DNA of 64,000 bases from Sphingobacteriaceae bacterium DW12 (GTDB lineage: Bacteria; Bacteroidota; Bacteroidia; Sphingobacteriales; Sphingobacteriaceae). Below, piece by piece: positions 1-9,075 of the stretch. The translations under genes were made by a program, and so were the position numbers. Position 1 is the stretch's first letter, and the number at the start of each line of letters is the position of its first letter. The stretch is taken from assembly GCA_000783305.1 (NCBI GenBank), contig JROE01000002.1, positions 806,001-870,000 of the forward strand, in the 5' to 3' direction. Under the pieces are notes generated by a model that searched no databases, was not told the DNA's origin, and saw only the letters and a program-made list of their open reading frames with translations.

Positions 1-2
1 AT

Positions 3-101
3 GGGGAACCTGCAGGATCTGGCATGTTTAGGGGGGCAGCGGGGGTCCTATGGAAGAGCGTCAAAATGTTTGAACAGCAAATCAAAGACGATAAAAAATA
101 A
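3..101 (+). CDS. 3' end of an unidentified gene (partial)
   Basis: An open frame runs in from the left edge and stops with TAA at 99-101, giving about 32 residues that end in MFEQQIKDDKK, a charged tail typical of a true C-terminus. A perfect 10-bp hairpin follows 28 bases later, which fits a gene end. The family is not recognisable from this fragment. A minus-strand frame covers 48-230 but has no convincing protein character. The call rests on composition and on the terminator-like hairpin, so it is tentative. Confidence 0.45.
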   Translation, partial: GEPAGSGMFRGAAGVLWKSVKMFEQQIKDDKK

Positions 102-129
102 AAGGCCACAATCCCTTGACATGTAAATG

Positions 130-165
130 GACAAGCAGCACAGATATACATCGACGCTGCTTGTC
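130..165 (+). terminator. hairpin, probable terminator of the left-edge gene
   Basis: GACAAGCAGC at 130-139 pairs perfectly with GCTGCTTGTC at 156-165 around a 16-base loop, followed by TTCAT. It lies just downstream of the stop at 101. The T-run is short, so factor-assisted termination is also possible. Confidence 0.4.
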
Positions 166-310
166 TTCATAAGACCAACATCTTCACCTCGTAACGAAAA
201 TCCCGCTCTTCCAAAGCATCGACTTGACAAGTTGCCAGTCCAAAAAACAAGGACAAATCATTGTAGGGAACAAAACGGGGGCTGCCCCTTCGCCTTTGAA
301 GTATAGGCAC

Positions 311-346
311 AAAAAAATAGAGACCGAATTTCTCCAGTCTCTATTT
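311..346 (-). terminator. intrinsic terminator of the susC-susD-LamG operon
   Basis: AAATAGAGAC at 315-324 and GTCTCTATTT at 337-346 form a perfect 10-bp stem with a 12-base loop. Read on the minus strand the stem is followed by a run of T (the A run at 311-317), the classical intrinsic-terminator layout. It lies 18 bases beyond the stop of the LamG lipoprotein gene. Confidence 0.75.
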
Positions 347-363
347 CAAATCAAAAGCACCAA

Positions 364-1320
364 TTACTTATCTTGCCAATTGATAGCAGTACCCTTTGCC
401 GTATATTTCCCAGTGCGGTCAAGAATGGAGTTTCCGAGATTCACGTCTAGAGGCCAATGGGCAACCAGGCCTTCACTCCCTAACTCAACCCCATTTTCGT
501 AATCTCCTTGAACTTGCATAGGCGACCTAACCACATTCCAAATACTAACATCAATAATATTGCCTAACATAAATCGGGAGGTATAACCGGGATTAACGCC
601 ACTCTGAACGAAAAAATTAGCGGCTACGGCCAAGGGTTTGCCATCACCCTTCAGATTCAGGACGATATCTCCATCCAAATAGGCTATCAAATCCTTGCCG
701 CTGTAGGTTAAGGACAAATGATACCACTTATCAAGCTGAAGAGGAGCACTATCTAATCCACCTCCCAACCAACCTCCGTTGTTTACATACGCCTCAATTT
801 TCCCGTCTTTGGTATATCGTAGGATAACCGCTTCAGCTCCATCCAAACCGACCACAAAGATATTACCCAAGGCGTCTGAACCAAAGCTACTAAAGCGCAC
901 GCTACAAGAAATACTAAACTGTCCCGTAATGTTAAAATCACCAAAGGTTCCATAACGAAAATAGGCTCCCTTACCGTATAACGGTACACCGCTTTTGACA
1001 ACATTGGTATGGAATGTCTCGATAGCCTTGGCCAATATCTCTTCTGCATTGACAATAGCCTCTTCACGAACAGCAGTGGTCAAGATCATCCGAGCCCAGT
1101 CAACTCTGTCTTTCAGAATCTGTTTTGCTCCTGGCGCAAAATCACCTTGCTCGACACCTTCTTCTGAAGTTGACAAGATCAACTCCGCATCAACAATACG
1201 CTCCTCCAAGCGTGTGCCATCTACTATGCCTTCTCTGTCTTTGGAACAAGATAATAGTATCAACATGAAAAACATCAACACATATCTAGACATCGTTCTA
1301 TTCAAAAAAATCGTTTTCAT
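364..1320 (-). CDS. LamG/concanavalin-like surface lipoprotein
   Basis: Last gene of the susC-susD-LamG operon, 25 bases after the susD stop. The N-terminus has a hydrophobic stretch ending in the lipobox LLSC, so the mature protein should be a lipid-anchored outer-membrane or surface protein. Residues about 30-110 are a helical segment rich in Glu, Ala and Ile, like the small helical repeats preceding carbohydrate-binding domains in such loci. Residues about 120-315 look like a LamG/concanavalin A-like jelly-roll (WYHLSLTYSG and LVAHWPLD are typical strand motifs). The position after susD suggests a surface glycan-binding protein for this locus. A later ATG at 1293 is an alternative start. 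The fold is fairly sure; the ligand is inferred. Confidence 0.75.
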   Translation of the reverse strand: MKTIFLNRTMSRYVLMFFMLILLSCSKDREGIVDGTRLEERIVDAELILSTSEEGVEQGDFAPGAKQILKDRVDWARMILTTAVREEAIVNAEEILAKAIETFHTNVVKSGVPLYGKGAYFRYGTFGDFNITGQFSISCSVRFSSFGSDALGNIFVVGLDGAEAVILRYTKDGKIEAYVNNGGWLGGGLDSAPLQLDKWYHLSLTYSGKDLIAYLDGDIVLNLKGDGKPLAVAANFFVQSGVNPGYTSRFMLGNIIDVSIWNVVRSPMQVQGDYENGVELGSEGLVAHWPLDVNLGNSILDRTGKYTAKGTAINWQDK

Positions 1321-1345
1321 ATATTAAGTTTGTAAAAATAAAAAA

Positions 1346-2980
1346 CTAATATCCAGGATTTTGACCCAACGTACTTGGATCGGGCATTCCATCAAACTGC
1401 TCTTGTGGAATAGGACGGTACTGGTGAAAATCCTTGATAAATGCCGACGCGTCTGGATTGGCCATTTTAACTCGCTCAAGCAATTTACCTGTACGACGGA
1501 GGTCAAACCAACGCTGAAACTCTCCCGTGAGCTCTCTACCACGTTCATCCAATAAAAAATCAAGATCTATATTTGCAGCTTGTACCTTCATTCTGTCTTC
1601 AAAACCTGGCTTTACTATTCGCCTACGTAAAAAATTGATATCATCCGCTGCTGCCTGGCGATCTGGAGCGGCCTTGCGCATATTTGCTTCGGCACGGATT
1701 AAGTAAAGCTCAGCAAGTCTGATAACGGGATAATTTCGACTGGAGAGTGTCGACATTGAACTTGGTCGAGTATGATCGTCAAACTTACTGACCCCCACAA
1801 AAGTAAACCGATCTTTAGGCACACCCCTTTCGTCATATTGATCCGAAATGTCAAATGCCGTATACCTCTTTTTGGTATATTCTCGTTGCTCTGGCGTAAA
1901 AACCCCATTATACAGGAACAAAGCTGTATCTCTATACATTGTTTTCATCATTGGAAATTCAGAAGTATTGTCATTGGGGTCATTATAGTACCAAACCCAC
2001 TGATGCCCTTGCTCCCACCTCAAATCAGCCTCCTTGTCAAAAAGATCAAGATAGAACCTGCTGGGTAACATCCGACATCCACCATAGCCCGTCCATCCCA
2101 ACTCAGTCTGTACTCCGGCGAATCTATCAATAAACATTTGACTGGCCTGCCACCAAACACCACTGCCACCACCAAAAGCTTCATCAGATGAAAATTCGGA
2201 AGTCCAGATAAACTCCGAATTGGTTTTGGAAGCATCCCAAAGATCTTTCCAATTCGGAGATAATACGTACCCCCCGTTCAAAATAACATCGGATGATGCA
2301 TCGATAGCTTTTTGCCAATCCTCGGCATAAAGGTACATTCGAGCTAGAAATGATTTAATCACCCAATAATCGACACGCCCTCGCTCCACGGCCTTGTCTA
2401 CCGATACCAATGTAAGGGCCGTTTCCAAATTGCCTATTATACGTTCATAAAATGCCAGTCTATCGGAACGTTTTGCTGCCAAACCCTCCTCTACCGCGGT
2501 AGTCTGCGGAAGATATGCTCCACCCCATGTCTCGGTAATAATCCACAAAAACATGGCTTGTAAGGTCAACACTTCGGCCTTGCGATATTTTTTTGTAGCC
2601 TCGTTCTCATACGGAACATTGTCTATTGTCTCTAAAAACAAATTGCTATTCCAAACCGCTTTATAGCAATGGTTCCATAACCAGGCTAAATTCCCTTCAT
2701 AGCCGTCCAGACCCTTATAGTCTGTTAATTCAATTGCTCCATTATTATTGCCCCGTAACCAAATATCTGTACCGCTCTCAGACAAAATACCGAAAGTAAA
2801 CCCGCCCCCATATAAATTGTTTATTTTTGAATACAATAGATGTACCAGGGCATCACTCCCTTCTTCAGTATCGAATACTCCTACCGTAGCTCCGTAGGAC
2901 TCTTCTTCCAAATAACTGCATCGAACCAATCCTATGACAAGAACTGCTATCAGACAGATTTTTATTAGTATGCTTTTCAT
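1346..2980 (-). CDS. SusD-family nutrient-binding lipoprotein (locus 1)
   Basis: 544 residues, usual SusD length. The signal peptide ends in the lipobox LVRC, so the protein is an outer-membrane lipoprotein facing outside that closes over the SusC channel. The SusD/RagB pattern is clear: an early TPR-like helical part (LTLQAMFLWIITETWG), a middle loop region, and the C-terminal motifs YPVIRLAELYLIRAEA and LLDERGRELTGEFQRWFDLR. It starts 10 bases after the susC stop and is presumably co-transcribed and translated with it. In this locus it should capture the glycan imported for the divergent GH92 mannosidase; that substrate link is an inference from position. Confidence 0.93.
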   Translation of the reverse strand: MKSILIKICLIAVLVIGLVRCSYLEEESYGATVGVFDTEEGSDALVHLLYSKINNLYGGGFTFGILSESGTDIWLRGNNNGAIELTDYKGLDGYEGNLAWLWNHCYKAVWNSNLFLETIDNVPYENEATKKYRKAEVLTLQAMFLWIITETWGGAYLPQTTAVEEGLAAKRSDRLAFYERIIGNLETALTLVSVDKAVERGRVDYWVIKSFLARMYLYAEDWQKAIDASSDVILNGGYVLSPNWKDLWDASKTNSEFIWTSEFSSDEAFGGGSGVWWQASQMFIDRFAGVQTELGWTGYGGCRMLPSRFYLDLFDKEADLRWEQGHQWVWYYNDPNDNTSEFPMMKTMYRDTALFLYNGVFTPEQREYTKKRYTAFDISDQYDERGVPKDRFTFVGVSKFDDHTRPSSMSTLSSRNYPVIRLAELYLIRAEANMRKAAPDRQAAADDINFLRRRIVKPGFEDRMKVQAANIDLDFLLDERGRELTGEFQRWFDLRRTGKLLERVKMANPDASAFIKDFHQYRPIPQEQFDGMPDPSTLGQNPGY

Positions 2981-2990
2981 AAAAAACTAT

Positions 2991-5900
2991 TTAAAATTGA
3001 ATATTTGCTCCGACCAAAAAGACGCGTTCGCCAAAAGAGATGCCACGCTGACGGCTAAATTGCATGTATCGATAGGGGTCATTAGACGTTAAATAAAATC
3101 GTGCACGTTTGACAAACTTACCCATAGCTTGAGTCCCAAGCGTATATCCTACGGTAACATTGCGCAGGGTCACAAAATCATTGTCCTTGTAACCAATCGC
3201 ATTTATATAGCGAGCACCTTGGCCCGCAATTGGACGAGGATGTAGATTTTCGGGATTCTCCGGTGTCCAATAGTCCACTTTCACCGTATTCCAACGCCCC
3301 ATCTGATTGGCCCAGGTCGACGTACTAAGGTTGTCAAAAACCATGGCTCCAAACTCTCCATATAAATCCATTGCGATATCGAACCCCTTCCAATGGCCAG
3401 TAAGTTGTACTGAACCGGACCATTCGGGACGATCCGTACCTAAAATAACTCGATCTTCGCCATCGATGACACCGTTGCCATCCCTATCTCGAACACGAAT
3501 CTCACCTGGACGTTGCCCATAAAGCTCCGCAATGCCAGCCTCATTCTCCTGCCAGATTCCTAAGTATTCTAAATCATAGTGTACACCATTGATCGGATAA
3601 TCAATCCACCACCTATTTTGAATATCCGCCACCAACTTAGGGTCGTAAAGCTCGACAAGCTTTTCTTTATTCCGATAAGCGGTAAAATTCAGTCCTAATT
3701 CATAGTCGTCCTTTTGAAGTGGCTTGGTATTCAGGGTCAACTCGAATCCCTGATTCTGTGTCTTGCCAATATTTTCCCATGCATAATTAAATCCACTCGT
3801 ATAAGGGAGTTTGCGTTGGTTCAATAGATTGTCCGTCTTGGACATATAATAATCGAATACCCCTGAAATACGTCCTTTTAGGAATGCATAATCCAAGCCT
3901 ATGTTCAACATTCGGTTCCTTTCCCATTTGAGACCAGGAGTGGGTCTAACACTGGCCTCCAATCCGACATAATGCACCTCGCCAGTAGGATTATAAAAGG
4001 TAGCGTAGCTGCTGTGTAGACTTCCCAAGGTGGCATAAGGCGCAATGGAGTGATTGCCCGTAGTTCCGTAACTGACCCGGAGCTTCAGGTTATCGACAAA
4101 AGAAAGCTCTTTGAATAATTCTTCGTCGGATATTCGCCATCCAAGAGCATAGGAATCGAACAGTTGCCACTTATTTTCGTCCGATAGTTGGGACGCCCCG
4201 TCCTGCCTAACAGATACTGTAGCAAGATAACGACCCAAGAAACTATATTGAGCTCGTCCTACATATGACAGCATCTGAGATCGACTAAACCCGGAAGAAA
4301 GTGTTTTACTATCCATAAGCCGCCCCATATTATGCCAAAGGTAAAGCGGAAGCTCTTGGTCTTTACCTGACATCAAAGCACTATTGCGCGTATTATTTTG
4401 CAATTCGAATACTGCGGTCAAGTCAAGTTCGTGCTTATCTGAAAAGCTTCGCTTATAGTTTAGGATATTATTCCAAACAAGCCCCATTTGCCTACGATTT
4501 TCATTCCCAGCTACATTCCGGACATCGTGATAACCCGTAGACCTATTATCATAGTAGTAGCCTCTAGCAGAAAATGCCGGATTATATGAAAAGTTGGTTT
4601 TAAAGGTCAACCCCTCTGCTATATTGACGTTTGCATAAAACCGGAGAAATGTTTTCCATTCCTCTGATTTGTCGAGATAGAAATCATCATTCTCATTTAG
4701 AAAGGGATTTTTAACAAAAGGATCTCCTGTTGGGGTAATATTTAACATACCATCCTCTCCATAAATAGGCACCAGAGGTGACATGTTTATCAGACCACCT
4801 AGGGGATCTGGCTTGTTATATCCCTTATAGTAGAATAACCTGGTAGAAAGACCAATTTTCAATTTATCAAAAACCTGGTGATCAACATCCGCTGTCAATG
4901 TAAAGTTGTCACGATTGGCACCTTTCAGTCTACCATTGTCATTTTTGTAATTAAATGAAATTTTGTGTTGCGTTTTTTCTTTACCAGCAGATAAAGTAAG
5001 GGTTTGACTGGTCCAGAACCTATTCTTTCCTAAATATCGACCGACCCAATCCTCGTCAACAGTTCCCATATTGGCTATCTCATTGCCTAAAAAAATCTTA
5101 CTGTCGTCAGCTTCAGTCTTCCACGTCCCAGCCGCACGGTAAGCTTCACGCAAGAAACGAGTATATTCATCGGCGTTCATGACCTCAAAATTTCTCCAAT
5201 CTGTAACAGCAAATCCAGCAAATGCATCATAATAAATATCTGTAGCTCCAACTTTCCCCTTTTTGGTATTAACAACTATGACACCATTAGCACCTTGAGA
5301 CCCATACAGTGCCGTAGAGGACGCATCTTTGAGAATCTCCATTGACTCGATATCATTAAGATCGATAGCCTGTATTCCCTCGTAATATGGTATCCCATCG
5401 AGGATAATCAAGGGTTCATTGGAAGCATGAACAGAACGGTTGCCTCGGATGCGTATCTGTCCATTACTCACCCTCACCCCCGGAACGAAAACTAAGGCCG
5501 ACCGAAGATCATTGGCAGGGATCCGAGTAATCTGCTCTTTTGAAAGCGACGACACCGCCCCTGTCATATCTTTCTTTTTCAAACTGACATAGCCAATGGC
5601 CGTTACCTCTTCCAAACCGACCACATCATCCTCAAGCAAAATTTGAATTTTGCCTTGCCCTTTCACCATGAGCTCTTTTGGCTTTTTTCCAGAAAAACTA
5701 ACCAATAGCACTGCATCATCAGTAATATCATTTAATAAGAATTCTCCATTTGCATCTGTCGCAACCCTAATTTGTGTCCCTTTGACGTGGACAGTAGCCC
5801 CCTGAAGGGGACGCTGCTGACTATCAACGACCTTACCGCTGACAGATACTCGGGGGAATAAGGAGAATTTCGAGGTGTGCGTTTCCGCACTTAACGTACG

Positions 5901-6029
5901 CATGTGGGCGTGGACTTCGCTACTTTGCAATATAGTCCCCACAATCGTCGTCATTAGCACCTGTCGACCGTAGTGACCATTCAATAGGGCACAAAGTTTT
6001 CGTTTCCATAGCTTTTTTTCCGTGTTCAT
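2991..6029 (-). CDS. SusC-family TonB-dependent transporter (locus 1, no STN domain)
   Basis: 1012-residue outer-membrane beta-barrel importer. After the leader, residues about 60-145 form a carboxypeptidase-regulatory-like domain (VSGKVVDSQQRPLQGATV), then the plug with the SusC signature around EPLIILDGIPY and ALYGSQGANGVIVVNTKKG, then the 22-strand barrel ending in VGANIQF. It lacks the N-terminal STN domain present in the other two SusC proteins here, and no sigma/FecR pair is next to it, so regulation is probably by another mechanism, perhaps through the palindrome in the divergent promoter region. The leader is long and arginine/lysine-rich; a later start is possible. Confidence 0.93.
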   Translation of the reverse strand: MNTEKKLWKRKLCALLNGHYGRQVLMTTIVGTILQSSEVHAHMRTLSAETHTSKFSLFPRVSVSGKVVDSQQRPLQGATVHVKGTQIRVATDANGEFLLNDITDDAVLLVSFSGKKPKELMVKGQGKIQILLEDDVVGLEEVTAIGYVSLKKKDMTGAVSSLSKEQITRIPANDLRSALVFVPGVRVSNGQIRIRGNRSVHASNEPLIILDGIPYYEGIQAIDLNDIESMEILKDASSTALYGSQGANGVIVVNTKKGKVGATDIYYDAFAGFAVTDWRNFEVMNADEYTRFLREAYRAAGTWKTEADDSKIFLGNEIANMGTVDEDWVGRYLGKNRFWTSQTLTLSAGKEKTQHKISFNYKNDNGRLKGANRDNFTLTADVDHQVFDKLKIGLSTRLFYYKGYNKPDPLGGLINMSPLVPIYGEDGMLNITPTGDPFVKNPFLNENDDFYLDKSEEWKTFLRFYANVNIAEGLTFKTNFSYNPAFSARGYYYDNRSTGYHDVRNVAGNENRRQMGLVWNNILNYKRSFSDKHELDLTAVFELQNNTRNSALMSGKDQELPLYLWHNMGRLMDSKTLSSGFSRSQMLSYVGRAQYSFLGRYLATVSVRQDGASQLSDENKWQLFDSYALGWRISDEELFKELSFVDNLKLRVSYGTTGNHSIAPYATLGSLHSSYATFYNPTGEVHYVGLEASVRPTPGLKWERNRMLNIGLDYAFLKGRISGVFDYYMSKTDNLLNQRKLPYTSGFNYAWENIGKTQNQGFELTLNTKPLQKDDYELGLNFTAYRNKEKLVELYDPKLVADIQNRWWIDYPINGVHYDLEYLGIWQENEAGIAELYGQRPGEIRVRDRDGNGVIDGEDRVILGTDRPEWSGSVQLTGHWKGFDIAMDLYGEFGAMVFDNLSTSTWANQMGRWNTVKVDYWTPENPENLHPRPIAGQGARYINAIGYKDNDFVTLRNVTVGYTLGTQAMGKFVKRARFYLTSNDPYRYMQFSRQRGISFGERVFLVGANIQF

Positions 6030-6094
6030 AATATCATTAGTTATTTAGATTTTATATATACATACAGAAGCATGTACACACATTAGTTATATTC

Positions 6095-6102
6095 CAAATA
6101 TA
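6095..6102 (-). promoter_or_regulatory. candidate -7 element for susC of locus 1
   Basis: The minus strand reads TATATTTG here, a full match to the Bacteroidota -7 consensus TAnnTTTG, 66 bases before the susC start codon. I see no good TTG at the expected -33 spacing; the region is instead occupied by the palindrome at 6121-6141, which would suit an activator-dependent promoter. Confidence 0.4.
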
Positions 6103-6120
6103 TAAAAAATGATTAAATAG

Positions 6121-6141
6121 TGTAATAATATTTTTATTACA
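6121..6141. promoter_or_regulatory. palindromic operator candidate in the divergent region
   Basis: TGTAATAA (6121-6128) and TTATTACA (6134-6141) are perfect inverted arms around a 5-base spacer. The site lies between susC and the GH92 gene and just upstream of the susC -7 element, where the -33 region should be. Local AT richness raises the chance of coincidence. The rest of 6030-6264 holds no gene. Confidence 0.45.
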
Positions 6142-6264
6142 TCAAAAAAGTCTAATAATCAAATAGAAATGAAATGAAAAAAATTTTTAAGCTGTTCTTA
6201 AATACTTAAACAATGTTCGTACATTTAGCAAAATTATTAAAGTTAAATACCTAAACTAAAACCA

Positions 6265-8565
6265 ATGCGTCGTTATTTAAACGTTCCTGTGCTATTCTTC
6301 ATGCTATTTTTTGTTGGACCGTCATTAGCACAAACCAAACCACCCACAGCGTATGTGGATTGCTTCATTGGCACTTCTAATTCGAGATGGATGTTAGGAC
6401 CATACGCGCAAGCTCCCTTTGGCATGGTACAAATTGGCCCTGACAATCAAGGGAATCGTTGGATGGGCGGATACGAATATGCGATCAACAGTGTATCAGG
6501 ATTCAGTCACATTCATGCATGGACCATGGGTGGCTTGATGATGATGCCTACAACTGCAGACTTAGCGCTTTCAAATCCTGGCCCAGATGCACCCTACAAA
6601 GGTGCAAATGCAGGATATCACTCCAGAATCCTAAAGGAGACCGAAAAAGCTTTCCCAGGTTATTATGAGGTTGAACTCTTTGACCATAAAGTGAAAGCGG
6701 CCATGACTGCGACAACGCGTTGTAGTTTTCAAAAATATACCTATCCAAAATCTACAGAGGCTAGAATACTCTTTGACCTTCATTTTCCCACTGAATGGGA
6801 TTATGGTTTTTCGGTCGAAGACGCAATAATCACGAGCGTAAACACCAGGAATATAGAGGGGTATATCAAGAGTAAATCAGGCTCCTGGAGTCAATGGAAT
6901 GATTGGACACTCTACTTTGTTATCAAGCTTAGCAAAGATTTTGAGCATTTCAATGGATGGCAAAACGAAAACACGTACTCCAATATAGATACGATAAAAG
7001 GCAAAGGTGATATCGGAGCCTATATCACCTTTTCGACTACAGCGGGTGAAAGCGTTTATATTCAGACTGGTCTATCGTTAGTCAGTATCGAAGGGGCTCG
7101 CAAAAATTTAAGCGAGGAAATTGAAAAACCCTTCGGCTGGGATTTCGACAAAACTGTAGCACACAATAAAAAGCAGTGGAATAATTTACTGGAAAAAATC
7201 CAAGTAGAAGGCGGGACAGAAGATGACAAAACCAAATTCTACACTAACTTATACCGTTCATTCACAGGAAAGCAAACTTGGAATGACGTCGATGGCAAGT
7301 ACAGAGATGCTTGTGAAAATATACAACAATTACCTCCAGAGAGTGATATATATGGTGGTGATGCACTCTGGAACACATATTGGAATCTGAATGGACTCTG
7401 GTCGTTAATAAGTCCTAAAACAGTAGACAATTGGGTAACCACCCAGTTGGAAATGTTCCATCATACCGGTTGGACATCTAAAGGGCCAGCAGGTATTGAA
7501 TATTCGGGTATCATGGAAGGTTCTCATGAAATTGCACTGATGGTCGCAGCTTTTCAGAAAGGAATCCGAAAAGATGGTGAAGAAATCTATCAAGCCATCA
7601 GAAAAATGGTGACCGAACCAGGTGGTGATCATCCTTGTGGAGGTTCATACGGTCAAACCAACTTACAGCAATATATTAAATTTGGTTATATGCCGAGTGA
7701 ATATGGTGTGGTTTCAAAAACCCTCGACTATGCATATGATGACTATTGCGTAGGTCAGATGGCAAAGGCTCTAAATAAAAAATCTGACGCTAAATTATTT
7801 GAAGAAAGATCAAAAAATTACAAAAACGTATTCAATCCGGACCACAAATTTGTAAGTAGTAGAGATTCTTCTGGAAATTGGGACCCTAATTTTGATGAGT
7901 TTTCCAATCGAGGATTCATCGAGGGGAACTCATGGCAATATTCTTGGTATGTGCCACATGACATAAACGGAATGTTGGGTATATTGGGGAAAGAATTGGC
8001 TACCGAAAGACTAACGCAGGGCTTCGAGCGTTCACGTCAGCATAATTTTGCTGCACATGCTTTTGACCGAACAATGGGGCAACGAGCTGAATTCTACATC
8101 AATCAAGGTAATGAAGTAAACATGAGTGCGGCCTTTTTGTTCAATTACCTAGAAAAGCCCTCACTTACACAGAAATATAGCCGAGAAGTAATGGATTACT
8201 ATTACGGAACGTCTCCCTACCACGGTTGGGAAGGAGATGAAGATGAAGGGCAAATGGGAGCATGGCTTGTAATGTCTGCCTTGGGACTTTTTGAAATGAA
8301 TGGCGGGACAAGTCAAAATCCAGAATTGGAATTATCATCTCCGCTATTCAACCGTATTACAATCCACTTAGACGATCGCTATTATCGCGGAAAAAGCTTT
8401 ACGATCGAAGCGAAGGGAAATAGTAAAGAAAACATCTATATTCAATCCGCAGAATTGAATGGTAAAAAATTAAAAAAGCCAAGAATCTCTTTTTCAGAAG
8501 TTGTGAATGGCGGCACCCTAGTACTAACAATGGGCAACACTCCCAATGATAGGGCCTTTAATTAA
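6265..8565 (+). CDS. GH92 family alpha-mannosidase
   Basis: 766 residues with a signal peptide ending near LAQTKP, so secreted to the periplasm or surface. Family 92 enzymes are calcium-dependent exo-alpha-mannosidases acting on N-glycans and fungal mannans. The family pattern is visible throughout: the N-terminal beta-sandwich opening (PYAQAPFGMVQIGPDN, GFSHIHAWTMGG), the toroid segment GGDALWNTYWNLNGLWSL, and the C-terminal catalytic block GDEDEGQMGAWLVMSALGLF near residues 657-676, whose acidic residues belong to the active site of the family. Divergent from the SusCD-LamG operon, so it probably serves the same locus. Linkage specificity cannot be read from sequence. Confidence 0.93.
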   Translation: MRRYLNVPVLFFMLFFVGPSLAQTKPPTAYVDCFIGTSNSRWMLGPYAQAPFGMVQIGPDNQGNRWMGGYEYAINSVSGFSHIHAWTMGGLMMMPTTADLALSNPGPDAPYKGANAGYHSRILKETEKAFPGYYEVELFDHKVKAAMTATTRCSFQKYTYPKSTEARILFDLHFPTEWDYGFSVEDAIITSVNTRNIEGYIKSKSGSWSQWNDWTLYFVIKLSKDFEHFNGWQNENTYSNIDTIKGKGDIGAYITFSTTAGESVYIQTGLSLVSIEGARKNLSEEIEKPFGWDFDKTVAHNKKQWNNLLEKIQVEGGTEDDKTKFYTNLYRSFTGKQTWNDVDGKYRDACENIQQLPPESDIYGGDALWNTYWNLNGLWSLISPKTVDNWVTTQLEMFHHTGWTSKGPAGIEYSGIMEGSHEIALMVAAFQKGIRKDGEEIYQAIRKMVTEPGGDHPCGGSYGQTNLQQYIKFGYMPSEYGVVSKTLDYAYDDYCVGQMAKALNKKSDAKLFEERSKNYKNVFNPDHKFVSSRDSSGNWDPNFDEFSNRGFIEGNSWQYSWYVPHDINGMLGILGKELATERLTQGFERSRQHNFAAHAFDRTMGQRAEFYINQGNEVNMSAAFLFNYLEKPSLTQKYSREVMDYYYGTSPYHGWEGDEDEGQMGAWLVMSALGLFEMNGGTSQNPELELSSPLFNRITIHLDDRYYRGKSFTIEAKGNSKENIYIQSAELNGKKLKKPRISFSEVVNGGTLVLTMGNTPNDRAFN

Positions 8566-8612
8566 ACGCTGATTACCTCATTACAAAAGTCTTTCGAGTC
8601 ATGCAAAAACAG

Positions 8613-8627
8613 AACGATGCGATCGTT
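8613..8627 (+). terminator. small hairpin after the GH92 gene
   Basis: AACGAT-GCG-ATCGTT forms a perfect 6-bp stem with a 3-base loop followed by TGTTATC, 48 bases after the mannosidase stop. It may be a weak terminator, or a leader element of the next gene, which starts at 8651. Confidence 0.3.
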
Positions 8628-8650
8628 TGTTATCATATAAATGAACGATT

Positions 8651-8962
8651 ATGGAAACTAAGCATCATTACGAAACAGCAGATGTGGCACTGGCGAAACT
8701 ACAGGAAATGGGATATACCATTGATTTCAACATAGCATTCGAAGAAATATTCGACCAAGCAGAGGATTATCAGATTGATTATCTCTACCGCTATGAGGGA
8801 CCTTCCAATCCGGACGATGAGTCGACCGTATACGGCATATCCAATGAAAGTAACGGAAAAAAGGGGGTATTCGTGGCAGGGAATCTATCTCTGATAGAAG
8901 GGAAGAAACGTGACATACTCCTAAACTTGGAAATGAAGCATAAGAACAAGGATAAAAGATAG
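8651..8962 (+). CDS. small conserved protein of the Bacteroidota 'PRPP synthetase-like' short family
   Basis: 103 residues, acidic, no signal peptide, presumably cytosolic. It resembles short Bacteroidota proteins that databases often label phosphoribosylpyrophosphate synthetase, with a conserved opening of the type HHYETADVALAKLQEMGY and a centre like DQIDYLYRYEG. At this length it cannot be a PRPP synthetase, which has over 300 residues, and no PRPP-binding loop is visible; the label should be treated as historical. Function unknown. It follows GH92 by 85 bases on the same strand but has no obvious link to glycan use. Confidence 0.7.
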   Translation: METKHHYETADVALAKLQEMGYTIDFNIAFEEIFDQAEDYQIDYLYRYEGPSNPDDESTVYGISNESNGKKGVFVAGNLSLIEGKKRDILLNLEMKHKNKDKR

Positions 8963-8995
8963 GGATTGAAGCATCTTGGTGAGATAGGACAAAAT

Positions 8996-9045
8996 AACAG
9001 GAGACTGATACATAGACCGCTAGGGTAATCGTCCAATCTCCTGTT
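8996..9045. terminator. hairpin between convergent genes
   Basis: AACAGGAGA at 8996-9004 pairs perfectly with TCTCCTGTT at 9037-9045 across a 32-base loop. It lies between the plus-strand gene ending at 8962 and the minus-strand gene ending at 9076. On the minus strand it is followed by ATTTTG. It probably serves as a two-way terminator, though the loop is long. Confidence 0.4.
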
Positions 9046-9075
9046 AAAGAGAGCACCAATAAGAATGCCTCCCGA

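Noticed and set aside
48-230. 60-residue minus-strand open frame at the left edge
   Set aside because: Low protein character, no family resemblance; the plus-strand end with a following hairpin explains the region better.
8651-8962. True phosphoribosylpyrophosphate synthetase
   Set aside because: Far too short and without a PRPP-binding loop; the common label is not supported.
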